DNA from: Actinobacteria bacterium Ga0077560
Lineage (GTDB): Bacteria > Actinomycetota > Thermoleophilia > Miltoncostaeales > Miltoncostaeaceae
DNA length: 64,000 nt
Reading direction: 5' to 3'
Assembly (NCBI GenBank): GCA_001464275.1
Contig: LNFL01000170.1
Location: 1 to 64,000, forward strand
Made by a program: the position numbers and the translations under genes. Each line of letters starts with the position of its first letter. The stretch's first letter is position 1. Below are positions 1 through 10,807 of this stretch, piece by piece. Under the pieces are notes generated by a model. It did no database searches and was not told the DNA's origin. It saw only the letters and a program-made list of their open reading frames with translations.

Positions 1-231
1 CACCACGCGCACACCCGTCGCCACCAGCCGGGCCCCGGTCCCGACCGTGATCGTGCCCTTCACGCGGGTGCCCCACAGACGGCAACTCGCCCCGTCCGGC
101 ACCCTGAGGTTGTCGACGGTGGCCGCGGCGATGGCACCCCGGCACACCCGCTCCTCGCCCGCCGCGGGCACCGCGGCCAGGCCGGTGGCCACCACCGCCG
201 CCGCCAGCACCGTGCTCATCGTGGTTCGCAT
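1..231 (-). CDS. Secreted hypothetical protein, truncated by left window edge (MRTTMSTVLAAAVVATGLAAVPAAGEERVCRGAIAAATVDNLRVPDGASCRLWGTRVKGTITVGTGARLVATGVRV...)
   Basis: Reverse-strand frame open to the window edge with a clear signal peptide and a 'GASCRLxGTxVxGTITVGxGARLVA' repeat-like body. Confidence 0.6.
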   Translation of the reverse strand, partial: MRTTMSTVLAAAVVATGLAAVPAAGEERVCRGAIAAATVDNLRVPDGASCRLWGTRVKGTITVGTGARLVATGVRVV

Positions 232-473
232 CCCCGCCTCCGGTTCGCTCGCTGGAGGAACACTCCCCCGGCCGGGTGAGCAGGGGATGAGTCCGGGATG
301 AGAGATCCCTCATCTGGGCGGTGGCGGTCCGGACACCCTCTGCGCACGATCGTTTGTCCTCATGGCCAAAGCGAATCCCGAAAGGTTGTCCATCTGGCGA
401 ATGGGCGCGTCCCCCGAGCGTCCGTACGCTCGCCGCTGCTGGTTGCCCGCGACACCTCACGGGAGGGGACCCT

Positions 474-823
474 GTGAAGCTCGTGATCGGAATCGTGCGT
501 CCAGAGCGGGCGAACGAGGTACTCGAGGCGCTGCACCGCGCCGACATCCGCGGCTACTCCATCAGCCGCGTGCAGGGCCACGGCGGGGAGGTCGACCGCG
601 TGGAGACCTACCGCGGAACCACCGTGAAGATGGAGCTCTCGGAGAAGCTGCGGTTCGAGATCGCCGTCTCCGAGCCGTACGTCCAGCCCACCATCGACGC
701 CATCTGCGCCGGGGCGCGCACCGGTGAGGTGGGCGACGGCAAGATCTTCGTCCTGGACCTGGAGCAGGCCGTGCGGATCCGCAGCGGCGAGAAGGACGCG
801 GGCGCCGTGACGCCGGTGGGCCA

Positions 824-827
<4 letters not shown>
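474..827 (+). CDS. glnB: Nitrogen regulatory protein P-II
   Basis: GTG start after GGGAGGGG RBS; MKLVIGIVRPERANEVLEALHRADIRGYSISRVQGHGGE...; adjacent to Amt. Confidence 0.9.
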
Positions 828-2098
<1,271 letters not shown>

Positions 2099-2106
2099 CA
2101 ACGGGT

Positions 2107-2139
2107 CGGGGAGGGGCGCCGTCGGGCCGTCCCTCCCCG
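2107..2139. terminator. Hairpin between convergent amt and MFS genes
   Basis: CGGGGAGGG ... CCCTCCCCG, 9-bp arms. Confidence 0.45.
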
Positions 2140-2149
2140 CCCCGGCTGA

Positions 2150-3550
2150 TCAGGCGTGGTGCGGGGCGTGCGCGGACCGGGGGATGCTCGCGGCGACCGC
2201 CGCCCCGGCCAGGCCGCACAGGCCGCACACCACGAACCCGGGCACGAAGTCCGACGCCTCGAGCCGTATCCCGGCGGTCGTCTGCAGGGTCGCCTCCACG
2301 ACGGCGACGCCCACCACGAACCCCACCTGCCGCACCACGTTGACCACGCCGCTGCCCACGCCGGCCCGTGGTCCGGCCACGGTCGCCATGGCCCCGCCCA
2401 CCAGCACCGGGAACGAACATCCCACGCCGATGCCCGCGAGCGCGCACAGCACCACCACGCGCACCGGGTCGGGCTCACCGCCGAGGGTCGCGAGCAGCAG
2501 CACCGCGGTGCCGAACACCGCCAGTGCCGGCGCGGCGATCACCCGCACGCCGACGCGGTCCGACAGGCGCCCGGCGATGGGACCCGACACGAACGCGAAC
2601 AGCGAGAACGAGAGGACCGTGAAGGCCGCCTTAAGGGGTGAGTACGCCCACACGGCCTGCAGCAGCACGGCCAGGGCGTAGGTGGACCCCAGCAGCCCCA
2701 GTCCCAGCAGGAAGATCGTGGCCGAGGACCGGCCGAACGCCGGCGATGCGAAGAGGCGCAGGTCCAGGATCGGCTCCCGCACCCGTAGCTCGGCCCTCAG
2801 GAACGCCGCGAAGGTGACGGCGGCGACCGCCAGGAGCCCCACCACGCGGAGCGACCCCCAGCCCCACGCCGCTCCCTCGACCAGGGCGAGGTTGAGGCTG
2901 AACAGCGACACCGACATGGTGGCGATGCCGGCCCAGTCGACGGTGCCGCTCGCCGTGGGATCCCGCGACTCCGGCACCAGGCGGAGCGCCAGCACCAGCG
3001 CGACGGCGCAGATCGGCACGTTCACCCCGAAGATCCAGTGCCAGGACAGCAGGTCGGTGAGGATCCCCCCGAGGGGCGGCCCGGCCGCGGCCCCGCCGGC
3101 GGCGACCGCCCCCCACGCGCCGATGGCCGTGCCGCGCTCCCGTGGCGGGAAGGCCAGCACGACGATCGCCAGCGCCACCGGCAGCATCACCGCGGCGCCC
3201 GCGGCCTGCAGCACGCGGAACCCGATCAGGGCGCCGATGGACGGTGAGAGCGCGCATGCCAGCGATGCCAGGCCGAACATCGCGATCCCCGCCGCCAGCC
3301 AGCGGCGACGGCCCTGCAGGTCCGCGAGGCGCCCCGCCGTGACCAGCAGCACCGCGAACGTGAGGTTGTAGGCGTTCAGCACCCAGGTCGCGGTCGCGAA
3401 GTCGGTCCCCAGGTCCGCCGTGATCGACGGCAGGGAGATGTTCACGATGGAGATGTCCATGACCGCGATGAACACGGCGAGGGACACCACGGACAGGATG
3501 AGCCAGCGGCGTGGGTCGCCGGCGACGGCGAGTGGGAGCTGGGCGGTCAT
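2150..3550 (-). CDS. MFS drug-resistance transporter (DHA2/EmrB-like)
   Basis: MTAQLPLAVAGDPRRWLILSVVSLAVFIAVMDISIVNISLPSITADLGTDFATATWVLNAYNLTFAVLLV. Confidence 0.88.
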   Translation of the reverse strand: MTAQLPLAVAGDPRRWLILSVVSLAVFIAVMDISIVNISLPSITADLGTDFATATWVLNAYNLTFAVLLVTAGRLADLQGRRRWLAAGIAMFGLASLACALSPSIGALIGFRVLQAAGAAVMLPVALAIVVLAFPPRERGTAIGAWGAVAAGGAAAGPPLGGILTDLLSWHWIFGVNVPICAVALVLALRLVPESRDPTASGTVDWAGIATMSVSLFSLNLALVEGAAWGWGSLRVVGLLAVAAVTFAAFLRAELRVREPILDLRLFASPAFGRSSATIFLLGLGLLGSTYALAVLLQAVWAYSPLKAAFTVLSFSLFAFVSGPIAGRLSDRVGVRVIAAPALAVFGTAVLLLATLGGEPDPVRVVVLCALAGIGVGCSFPVLVGGAMATVAGPRAGVGSGVVNVVRQVGFVVGVAVVEATLQTTAGIRLEASDFVPGFVVCGLCGLAGAAVAASIPRSAHAPHHA

Positions 3551-3626
3551 GTCCGGGAACGTACCCCTCACACGGGCCCACGCCCCGGAGCCGCTACCGT
3601 GCGGCCACCCCTACCCCACGGAGGCC

Positions 3627-5003
3627 ATGGTGCGGACCGAGTACGACATGGTGGTGATCGGCGGCGGGATGGCCGGCCTGAACGCCGCCCAGCGGGCGGT
3701 GGACGCGGGCCTGAGCGTCGCCGTCATCGAGCGGGACCGCCCGGGCGGCACGTGCCCCATCCGGGGCTGCATCCCCACCAAGGCGCTGGTTCGCAGCGCG
3801 GAGATCGCCCACGAGGCGCGCCGCGCCGCGGAGTTCGGCATCCGGGTCGGCGAGGTGGAGGTGGACTTCGCCGCCGTGATGGAGCGCGTGCGCGGCATCA
3901 TCGACCGCGGGGCCCGGGCCACCAAGGAATGGATCCTGGACCTGGAGGGCGCCACCCTGTTCGAGGGTGAGGGGTCGTTCGCCGGCCCCGGCGAGGTGCG
4001 CGTGAACGGCCACGTGATCACGGCTCCGCGGATCGTGGTGGCCACCGGTGCCGTGCCGGGCGTCCCGCCCATCCCCGGCATCGACGAGACCCCGTACCTC
4101 ACCAGCGACGACGTGCTACAGCTCAGCGAGCTTCCCCGGCGCCTGCTGATCGTGGGCGCGGGGCCCATCGCCCTGGAGCTCGGTCAGGCGCTCGGCCGCC
4201 TGGGCTCCCGCGTGACCATGGTGGAGGTCCAGCCGCGGCTGCTCATGAACGACGAGCCCGAGCTGGTGGAGGTGCTGCTGGAGCGCCTGACCGGGGAGGG
4301 CCTGGAGATCCTCCCCGGCGCCGCGGTCCACGGGGTCCGCCCCGGCGACGGCGGGGGCGTGCGGATGTCGATCTCCCACGAGGGCGCCGACCGGGAGCTG
4401 GAGGGCGACGCGCTGCTCATTGCCACGGGCCGCGCCCCGGCCGTGGCCGAGCTGAACCTCGAGGCCGCCGGCATCGGTGACAGCCGCCGGGGCATCCCGG
4501 TGGACGAGCACCTGAAGGTCCGTGAGGGCGTGTGGGCCGCCGGCGACGTCCTCGGCCCGCCGTGGGGGGCGTTCACCCACGTCGCCCGCCGGCTGGGCAA
4601 CGAGGTGGTGGAGCAGGCCGTCGGGCTCTCCGACGGGCCGGTCGATCAGGACATCGGCCCGCGGGCGATCTTCACCGACCCGGAGCTGACCGCCGTGGGC
4701 CTCACCGAGCAGCAGGCGCGCGAGGCCGGCCACGAGGTGCGCGTCGCCACCCGCGCCTTCCAGGGCGGCAAGGCCCGTGCCTGGGGCGAGGAGCACGGCA
4801 TGGCGAAGGTGATCGCCGAGGCGGGGACCGGGCGCATCCTGGGCGCCCACGTCCTGGGGTACCACGCGGCGGACCTCATCCACCCGGTGGCGGTGGCGAT
4901 GCAGGCGGGCACGGGCGCGGTGGAGCTCATCCGGCGCACGATGCACGTGCACCCCACGCTGGGCGAGGTCGTGAAGTTCGCGGTGCAGGAGGCGGGCGCC
5001 TGA
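3627..5003 (+). CDS. Pyridine nucleotide-disulfide oxidoreductase, dihydrolipoamide dehydrogenase/mercuric reductase-like
   Basis: MVRTEYDMVVIGGGMAGLNAAQ...GGTCPIRGCIPTKALV redox motif; dimerisation domain HVHPTLGEVVKFA. Confidence 0.88.
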   Translation: MVRTEYDMVVIGGGMAGLNAAQRAVDAGLSVAVIERDRPGGTCPIRGCIPTKALVRSAEIAHEARRAAEFGIRVGEVEVDFAAVMERVRGIIDRGARATKEWILDLEGATLFEGEGSFAGPGEVRVNGHVITAPRIVVATGAVPGVPPIPGIDETPYLTSDDVLQLSELPRRLLIVGAGPIALELGQALGRLGSRVTMVEVQPRLLMNDEPELVEVLLERLTGEGLEILPGAAVHGVRPGDGGGVRMSISHEGADRELEGDALLIATGRAPAVAELNLEAAGIGDSRRGIPVDEHLKVREGVWAAGDVLGPPWGAFTHVARRLGNEVVEQAVGLSDGPVDQDIGPRAIFTDPELTAVGLTEQQAREAGHEVRVATRAFQGGKARAWGEEHGMAKVIAEAGTGRILGAHVLGYHAADLIHPVAVAMQAGTGAVELIRRTMHVHPTLGEVVKFAVQEAGA

Positions 5004-5012
5004 GCCGGCGGC

Positions 5013-6461
5013 TCAGGTCACCTGGATGACGCGCAGCACGTCGGTGGTGCTCGACCGGCCGTCCGCGCCGGCGAGCACCACAACGACGTCGCCGGGGCGG
5101 ACGTGCCCCTCGGTGCGGGCGGTCTGGACCGCCTCGCGCACCATCGCCTCGTTGTCGGCGAACCCGGACAGCGTCATGGGGGTGGCGCCCCAGCTCACCG
5201 ACAGCTGCCGGCGCACGCGCTCGTCGGGGGTGAACCCCAGGATCGGCGTGGTCGGCCGGTAGCGCGCGATCGCCCGGACGGTGAAGCCCGTGCGGGTGAG
5301 GCACAGGATGGCGTTGGCGCCCACCTCGTGCGCGACCCGCCAGGCGGCGTCGGTCATGGTGTCGGTGATGCGCTGGTACCGGCCGGCCCGCCCCTCGGGG
5401 GCGTTCACCCGCAGCCGGGTGACCAGCCGCGTCCAGCCCTCGACGTCGAAGTTCGCGTCGGCCCGCTCGCACAGCCGGGCCATGGTCTCCACCACCCGCA
5501 CCGGGTCGGCGCCCATCGCCGTCTCCCCGGAGAGCATGACCGCCGACGAGCCGTCGAAGACGGCGTTCGCCACGTCGGAGGCCTCGGCGCGGGTGGGCGT
5601 GGGGGCCTGCACCATGGACTCCAGCATCTGCGTGGCGGTGATGGCCGGCCGGCCGTGGGCGATGCACTCCCGGATGATGTGCTTCTGCAGGTGCGGGAGC
5701 TCCTCGATGGGGCACTCGATGCCCAGGTCGCCGCGGGCGATCATCACGGCGCCGGCGGCGTCCAGGATCCCGGCCAGGTTGTCCACCGCGCTGCGGGTCT
5801 CGATCTTTGCCACCACCAGCGGGCCCCGCGGGTGCGGCTCGGTGAACAGGCGACGCACGTCGTGCGCCGTCCGGACGAACGAGATGGCCACCATGTCCAC
5901 GCCCGCCCCGACGAAGGCGTCGAGGATGCGCAGGTCGTCGGGCGTGGGCGTGCTGATCCGGAGCCGCTCCGAGGGGATGTGCACGCCGGGCCGGCCGGTG
6001 AGCCGGCCACCGTGGCTCACGATCGCCTCCAGGTGGTCGGCGTGCGTGCCAACCACCTCGATGTCGATGGCGCCGTCGCCGAACGCGATGCGGTCGCCCA
6101 CCTCGATGCCGTCCAGCAGCCCGGGGTAGTCGACCTCCACGGTCTGGGCGGTCGAGCGATCGTTGCCGGGAACCAGGCGCACCCGCTGCCCGTCGACGAT
6201 GTCCACGCCGTCGCGGCCGAAGCTGGCGGCGCGGATCTTCGGGCCGGGCAGGTCCACCAGCGTCCCCACCGGGCGCCCCATGTCCTCGGCGATCCCCCGG
6301 ATGCGGGCGTGGATGGCCAGCGCCTCCTCCACGGTGCCGTGCGAGAGGTTGAGGCGGGCGGCGTCCATACCCGCGGCGATCATGGCGCGCAGCACCGGCT
6401 CGGACTCCGACGCGGGACCGATGGTGGCGAGGATCTTGGTGCGGCGTGGGGCGGGCTTCAT
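5013..6461 (-). CDS. pyk: Pyruvate kinase
   Basis: MKPAPRRTKILATIGPASES...MIARGDLGIECPIEELPHLQKHII...ITATQMLESM...DVANAVFDGSSAVMLSGETA. Confidence 0.95.
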   Translation of the reverse strand: MKPAPRRTKILATIGPASESEPVLRAMIAAGMDAARLNLSHGTVEEALAIHARIRGIAEDMGRPVGTLVDLPGPKIRAASFGRDGVDIVDGQRVRLVPGNDRSTAQTVEVDYPGLLDGIEVGDRIAFGDGAIDIEVVGTHADHLEAIVSHGGRLTGRPGVHIPSERLRISTPTPDDLRILDAFVGAGVDMVAISFVRTAHDVRRLFTEPHPRGPLVVAKIETRSAVDNLAGILDAAGAVMIARGDLGIECPIEELPHLQKHIIRECIAHGRPAITATQMLESMVQAPTPTRAEASDVANAVFDGSSAVMLSGETAMGADPVRVVETMARLCERADANFDVEGWTRLVTRLRVNAPEGRAGRYQRITDTMTDAAWRVAHEVGANAILCLTRTGFTVRAIARYRPTTPILGFTPDERVRRQLSVSWGATPMTLSGFADNEAMVREAVQTARTEGHVRPGDVVVVLAGADGRSSTTDVLRVIQVT

Positions 6462-6623
6462 GGCCGGGGCATCATAGGCGCGCGGGCAGAGGGGCCCGAG
6501 TTGCATCCGCCCATTTGCCCCCACCGGCCGCGCATGGTTGGGTTCCCGGCGCGGTTCGCATGTCATGCCCCGGGGGAGACGTTGGGCGGAACGGATGCCG
6601 GGCCCCGGGATGGGGGCGCGTCG

Positions 6624-8018
6624 ATGCTGCGGCGCCTGCGCGACCGCGTGTTCTGGACGCCCTGGACGCCGAGGGCGGCCACGATCATCGCGGTCGCGAT
6701 CTGCCTGCTGGGCGCGGGGATCATCGCGCTGAGCCGGCCGAGCCCCGAGCGTGCGGCGATCATCTTCATGAGCGGCGCGGCCTGGGTCGGGCTGGGCGCC
6801 TACGACCGCACCCGCGAGACCCGGCCGATGGGGGCGATCGCGGTCATCGTCGGCCTCGCCTGGTTCGTCGGCCGCTTCGACGACGCCGAGCATCGCCTGC
6901 TGTTCACGATCGGGCAGGTGGTCGGGCTGCTGGACGTCCCCGTCGCCACCATGGCGCTCATCACCTTCCCCGTCGGGCGGTTCAGCCGCTCCCCCGCCGC
7001 GCTCGATCCTTCCACCGGCCGCATCGACCCGCGCAGGGCGCGGAGCATGCGCCGATTCGTCGTCGCCATCGCGATCTGGGCACTGCCCCTGAACCTGTGG
7101 GTCCTGTTCACCCCGGAGCCCTCGACACTGTGCAACTGCGCCGGCAGGAACATGGTGGTCGCCGATCTGCCCGTGCTGGTGGGCGTGATGCAGGTCGCCC
7201 AGACCCTCGCGATCATCGTGCTGGGCGTCCTGCTCGTCATGTGGTTCGAACGCGGGGTGCGGCGCCGCGGCCCGTTGCACCGCGATGCCCACACCCCGCT
7301 TCGCATCGCGGTCTGGGCGATGGTCGGCGCGTTCTGCTCCTACATCGTGGCCTCGGCCATCGGTTCGGACGACCTCACCCGGTGGGCATCCCTCGCCTCG
7401 AAGGTCGTGTTCATGCTCGTGCCGGTGCTCTACGGCTTCGGGCTGTTCCGCTGGACCCAGATGGAGGACGTCGCCGCCGTGGCCCTCGAGCGCTCACCCG
7501 CCCAGGGGGCGGACGAGGTGGAGCGGGCGCTGCGCGCGGAGCTCCGCGACCCGGGCCTGCGGATCGTGACCCCGCCGGTGCCGGTCGACCATGGCGACCC
7601 CCGGCGCACCGAGGTGCGCGCGCCCGACGGCACCGTCCTCGCGGTGGCCGAGCACGACATCCGGGTGCCCGACTCCACCCTGCTCGACCGCGCGCTGGCG
7701 TGGGCGGGCCGGCGGCTCGCCCCGGCGGGGTCCACCGACCATCCCGACGAGGTGGCCGCGTGGCGGGAGCGGATCGGGACGCTCACCGACGCGGAGCTCG
7801 CCACGGTGGAGCTCCTGAGCCGGCAGCGCACCAACCAGCAGATCGCGGATGAGTTCGTCCTGTCGCTGGGGACGGTGCAGAACCGGGTGAGCCGCATCTA
7901 CCTGCGGCTCGGCCTCGCGGCGCTCACGCGTCGCGAGCGGGCGGCGGTGGTCGCGCGTCTGGGAGACCTCATCCGGGCCGAGCGTGAGCGCCGGATGGCG
8001 ACGGACGAGAGTCCGTAA
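6624..8018 (+). CDS. Membrane-bound regulator: multi-TM sensor, histidine-kinase-like linker domain, C-terminal LuxR-type HTH
   Basis: Several TM segments, then LTDAELATVELLSRQRTNQQIADEFVLSLGTVQNRVSRIYLRLGL. Confidence 0.75.
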   Translation: MLRRLRDRVFWTPWTPRAATIIAVAICLLGAGIIALSRPSPERAAIIFMSGAAWVGLGAYDRTRETRPMGAIAVIVGLAWFVGRFDDAEHRLLFTIGQVVGLLDVPVATMALITFPVGRFSRSPAALDPSTGRIDPRRARSMRRFVVAIAIWALPLNLWVLFTPEPSTLCNCAGRNMVVADLPVLVGVMQVAQTLAIIVLGVLLVMWFERGVRRRGPLHRDAHTPLRIAVWAMVGAFCSYIVASAIGSDDLTRWASLASKVVFMLVPVLYGFGLFRWTQMEDVAAVALERSPAQGADEVERALRAELRDPGLRIVTPPVPVDHGDPRRTEVRAPDGTVLAVAEHDIRVPDSTLLDRALAWAGRRLAPAGSTDHPDEVAAWRERIGTLTDAELATVELLSRQRTNQQIADEFVLSLGTVQNRVSRIYLRLGLAALTRRERAAVVARLGDLIRAERERRMATDESP

Positions 8019-8135
8019 CCCGGCCGGCGCAGGTGATGAGGAAACTCACCTGGAGAACGTGCCTGCTCAGGTGACAATCGGCGTGGCCGCCCCGAACCCC
8101 GTCCGGCGGCTCCCCGGCACAGAAGGAGTGGCCCC

Positions 8136-8351
8136 GTGGCCCACCCGATCCCCACGCCCGGTTGGTGGGTGACGCATCTCGACGACACCGTCGATGCGTG
8201 CCCCTCGGCGGTCCACGCCCACGACGAGGACGCGGCCATGGTGCGCGCGGCGATCATCGTGGGACGGCACCACGGCGCCGAGGTGGTCGTCATGAGCGGG
8301 CTGGCCGACGGCCCCGTCCGGCGCCTGCGCGGGATCCCGCACCCCACCTGA
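8136..8351 (+). CDS. Small DUF2188-like protein
   Basis: 71 aa; GWWVTHLDD...HDEDAAMVRAAIIVGRHHGAEVVVM resembles the C-terminal half of the 16292-16762 product. Confidence 0.6.
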   Translation: MAHPIPTPGWWVTHLDDTVDACPSAVHAHDEDAAMVRAAIIVGRHHGAEVVVMSGLADGPVRRLRGIPHPT

Positions 8352-8432
8352 GCCGCCATCCGGGCCGAGCACCGCTCGGTCCTGCGGGCGCTGACGGATG
8401 ACGGCCGGCGGCGGCCATGCGACGCTGCCGCC

Positions 8433-10139
8433 ATGCCCCGGCCCCGACCCGTCCCCGGTCGCCCGCGTCGCATCGCGGTCGCGGCGGTGTGGGGATGGTC
8501 GATCATGGCGGGGGGCGTGTTCCTCTGCGGGCCGGAGGGCGAGCTGCTGTCCCCCGGGATCTCCCGCACGCTGCATCTGGCCGTGCTGGCCGTCGCCGCC
8601 GTGGGCCTGGTGGTCGCGCTCCGCAGACCGGCGGCCGGCGGCTGGGTCCTCGCCGTCGCCGCGATCGCGCTCGGAACGCTCGCCTCGGTGGAGTACACGC
8701 CGACCGCCGCGTTCATGGCCACGGCGATGTTCCTGCTGCCTGCATTCGCCCTGCTCGCCGCGGACCAGCCCGATCGGGGGGAGGCCGCGACGTGGGCGGT
8801 CGCCGCCGCATGCCTGGTCCTGCTGGGCGGTGGCTGGATCGCCGCCGATCGCGTCCACCGCACCGTCTTCGGCCCGTTCCACCCGCCATCCCTCACCCCC
8901 GCCCTCCCCACGGTCTCGGTGCGCTGGATGTGGAGCGGCGGGGTCACCAGCAGCACGTTCCAGGTGGTGGCGCGCCTGCGCCGGCCCGGGGCGACGGCCA
9001 CGCTGCTGGTGGGACGGCGTCCGGACCTGACGGACGCCGTCGCCGGCACCACCGTCCGGGCCGACGACGACGGCATCGCGCGGCTCGCGGCGGCCGGGCT
9101 GGACGCGGACACCCGCTACCACTACGGCATCGAGGTCGACGGCCGACTGGACGACCCGCGGCGCGGCACCGTCCGGACGTTCCCCGACGGCCCGGCCTCG
9201 TTCACCATCGCCGTCGCCTCCTGCGCCACCACCGGGTCCAACGGCAGGGTGTTCGACGCCATCCGGGAGGCGCGACCGCTGCTGTACGTGCAGACCGGCG
9301 ATCTCTTCTACGCGAACGTCGGCGGCAACCAGCGACGGCGTTTCCTGTCCGCGTACGACGCCACGCTCACCGCACCCGCCCAGGCGGCGCTCTACCGGGC
9401 GGTTCCCATCGCCTACGTCTGGGACGACCACGACTACGGCACCAACGACTCCGGCCGGAACGCCCGCAGCCGCCCGGCCGCGATGGACACCTACCGCAGG
9501 CTGGTGCCGCACGGCCCCCTCGCCCTTCCCGGCACCGAGGCACCGATCGCCCAGGCCTACACGATCGGGCGGATCCGCCTGCTGCTCACCGACACCCGCT
9601 CGGCCCGCGACCCCGCCTCGGCCGCGGACGGTCCCGCGAAGTCGATGCTGGGCGACCCACAGCGCCGGTGGCTGATCGACGAGGCCGCCCGCGCGGCGCG
9701 TGCCGGGCTCCTGCCGGTCTGGGTGAACCCCAACCCCTGGATCGGCCCCGCCACCGCCGGGGCCGACGGCTGGGCGGGCTATGCGACCGAGCGCCGCCGC
9801 ATCGCGGACGCGTTCGCGGCGAGGGGGGTCGGCGCACTGGTGATGCTCAGCGGCGACGCCCACATGGTGGCCGCCGATGACGGCACCAACAGCGGCTACC
9901 GCACCGGGGGAGGCGGCGGCTTCCCCGTGCTGCAGGCCGCGGCGCTGGACGAGCTCGGCACCGTCCGGGGCGGCCCCTACAGCGCCGGGGCGCGGGGCGG
10001 GGCGGGTCAGTGGGGGCTCATGCGCGTCACCGACGACGGCGGGGGGACCATCCGCGTGCGGCTGGAGGGGCGCGACTGGAACGGCCGCAGGATCCTGGGC
10101 GTGGACGCCACCCTGCCGGTCCGGGTGCCCGCGCGGTGA
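8433..10139 (+). CDS. PhoD-like alkaline phosphatase/metallophosphatase with N-terminal membrane domain
   Basis: FTIAVASCATTGSNG...YVQTGDLFYANVGG...IAYVWDDHDYGTNDSG...VMLSGDAHM. Confidence 0.85.
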   Translation: MPRPRPVPGRPRRIAVAAVWGWSIMAGGVFLCGPEGELLSPGISRTLHLAVLAVAAVGLVVALRRPAAGGWVLAVAAIALGTLASVEYTPTAAFMATAMFLLPAFALLAADQPDRGEAATWAVAAACLVLLGGGWIAADRVHRTVFGPFHPPSLTPALPTVSVRWMWSGGVTSSTFQVVARLRRPGATATLLVGRRPDLTDAVAGTTVRADDDGIARLAAAGLDADTRYHYGIEVDGRLDDPRRGTVRTFPDGPASFTIAVASCATTGSNGRVFDAIREARPLLYVQTGDLFYANVGGNQRRRFLSAYDATLTAPAQAALYRAVPIAYVWDDHDYGTNDSGRNARSRPAAMDTYRRLVPHGPLALPGTEAPIAQAYTIGRIRLLLTDTRSARDPASAADGPAKSMLGDPQRRWLIDEAARAARAGLLPVWVNPNPWIGPATAGADGWAGYATERRRIADAFAARGVGALVMLSGDAHMVAADDGTNSGYRTGGGGGFPVLQAAALDELGTVRGGPYSAGARGGAGQWGLMRVTDDGGGTIRVRLEGRDWNGRRILGVDATLPVRVPAR

Positions 10140-10807
10140 GCGCGCTCGACCCGTCCCGGGTGACCGCCCTGGTGCCGTGCCACATCGAACCGCCGGACAC
10201 GGAGCTGCTGGACGCGCTGCTCATGCACGTCGCCGCCGTGCTGGTGGTGTGCGACGGCATGCCGCCCCACGCCCGGCCCATCGCGCCGCGCCCCGGCGTG
10301 AGCGTGCTGCGGCTTCCGGTGAACCGCGGGAAGGGCCATGCGCTGTCGGCCGGCGTGGCCCGCCTGCTGGGCCATCGGCGGGTCCCGGAGGCGGTCCTGG
10401 TGGTGGACTCCGACGGCCAGCACCCGCCGGAGCTCGCCCCGCGGTTCATCGCCGCGGCGAGGACGGCGGAGCTCGTGGTGGGCGACCGGTTCGGCGACCT
10501 GCGGTCCATGCCGGTGCTGCGACGCGCCGCGAACCGGGCGGCGAGCGGTCTTCTGGCATCGGTGACGCGTCCCGACGTGCGCGGGCGGGACACCCAGTGC
10601 GGCATGCGGCTGTTGCGGGGCCGCGCCCTGCACGAGATCCCGCACCCGGTGGGTCGCTACGAGGCCGAGACCCTCCACCTCAAGCGATGCCTGCGCGCCG
10701 GCATCGCCGTGTCATGGGTGCCCGTCCCCGCCGTCTACGACGGCGCGCCGAGCTCGTTCCGGCCGGTCCGCGACGTGGTCCGGGTCGCCGTCGCGTCGCT
10801 GCGCTGA
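10136..10807 (+). CDS. Family 2-type glycosyltransferase
   Basis: VTALVPCHIE...LRLPVNRGKGHALSAGVARLLG...VLVVDSDGQHPPELAPRF; start overlaps upstream stop. Confidence 0.82.
   Translation: MSALDPSRVTALVPCHIEPPDTELLDALLMHVAAVLVVCDGMPPHARPIAPRPGVSVLRLPVNRGKGHALSAGVARLLGHRRVPEAVLVVDSDGQHPPELAPRFIAAARTAELVVGDRFGDLRSMPVLRRAANRAASGLLASVTRPDVRGRDTQCGMRLLRGRALHEIPHPVGRYEAETLHLKRCLRAGIAVSWVPVPAVYDGAPSSFRPVRDVVRVAVASLR

Noticed and set aside
47-301. 84-aa plus-strand ORF at left edge
   Set aside because: Reverse strand carries a better signal-peptide protein open to the window edge.
297-314. GATGAG-AGATCC-CTCATC inverted repeat upstream of glnB
   Set aside because: Short, single occurrence, no matching nitrogen-regulator consensus; too weak to call.
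8046-8074. TCACCTG...CAGGTGA inverted repeat upstream of the 8136 small gene
   Set aside because: 7-bp arms, could be chance in GC-rich DNA; no second copy in an equivalent position at 16762.
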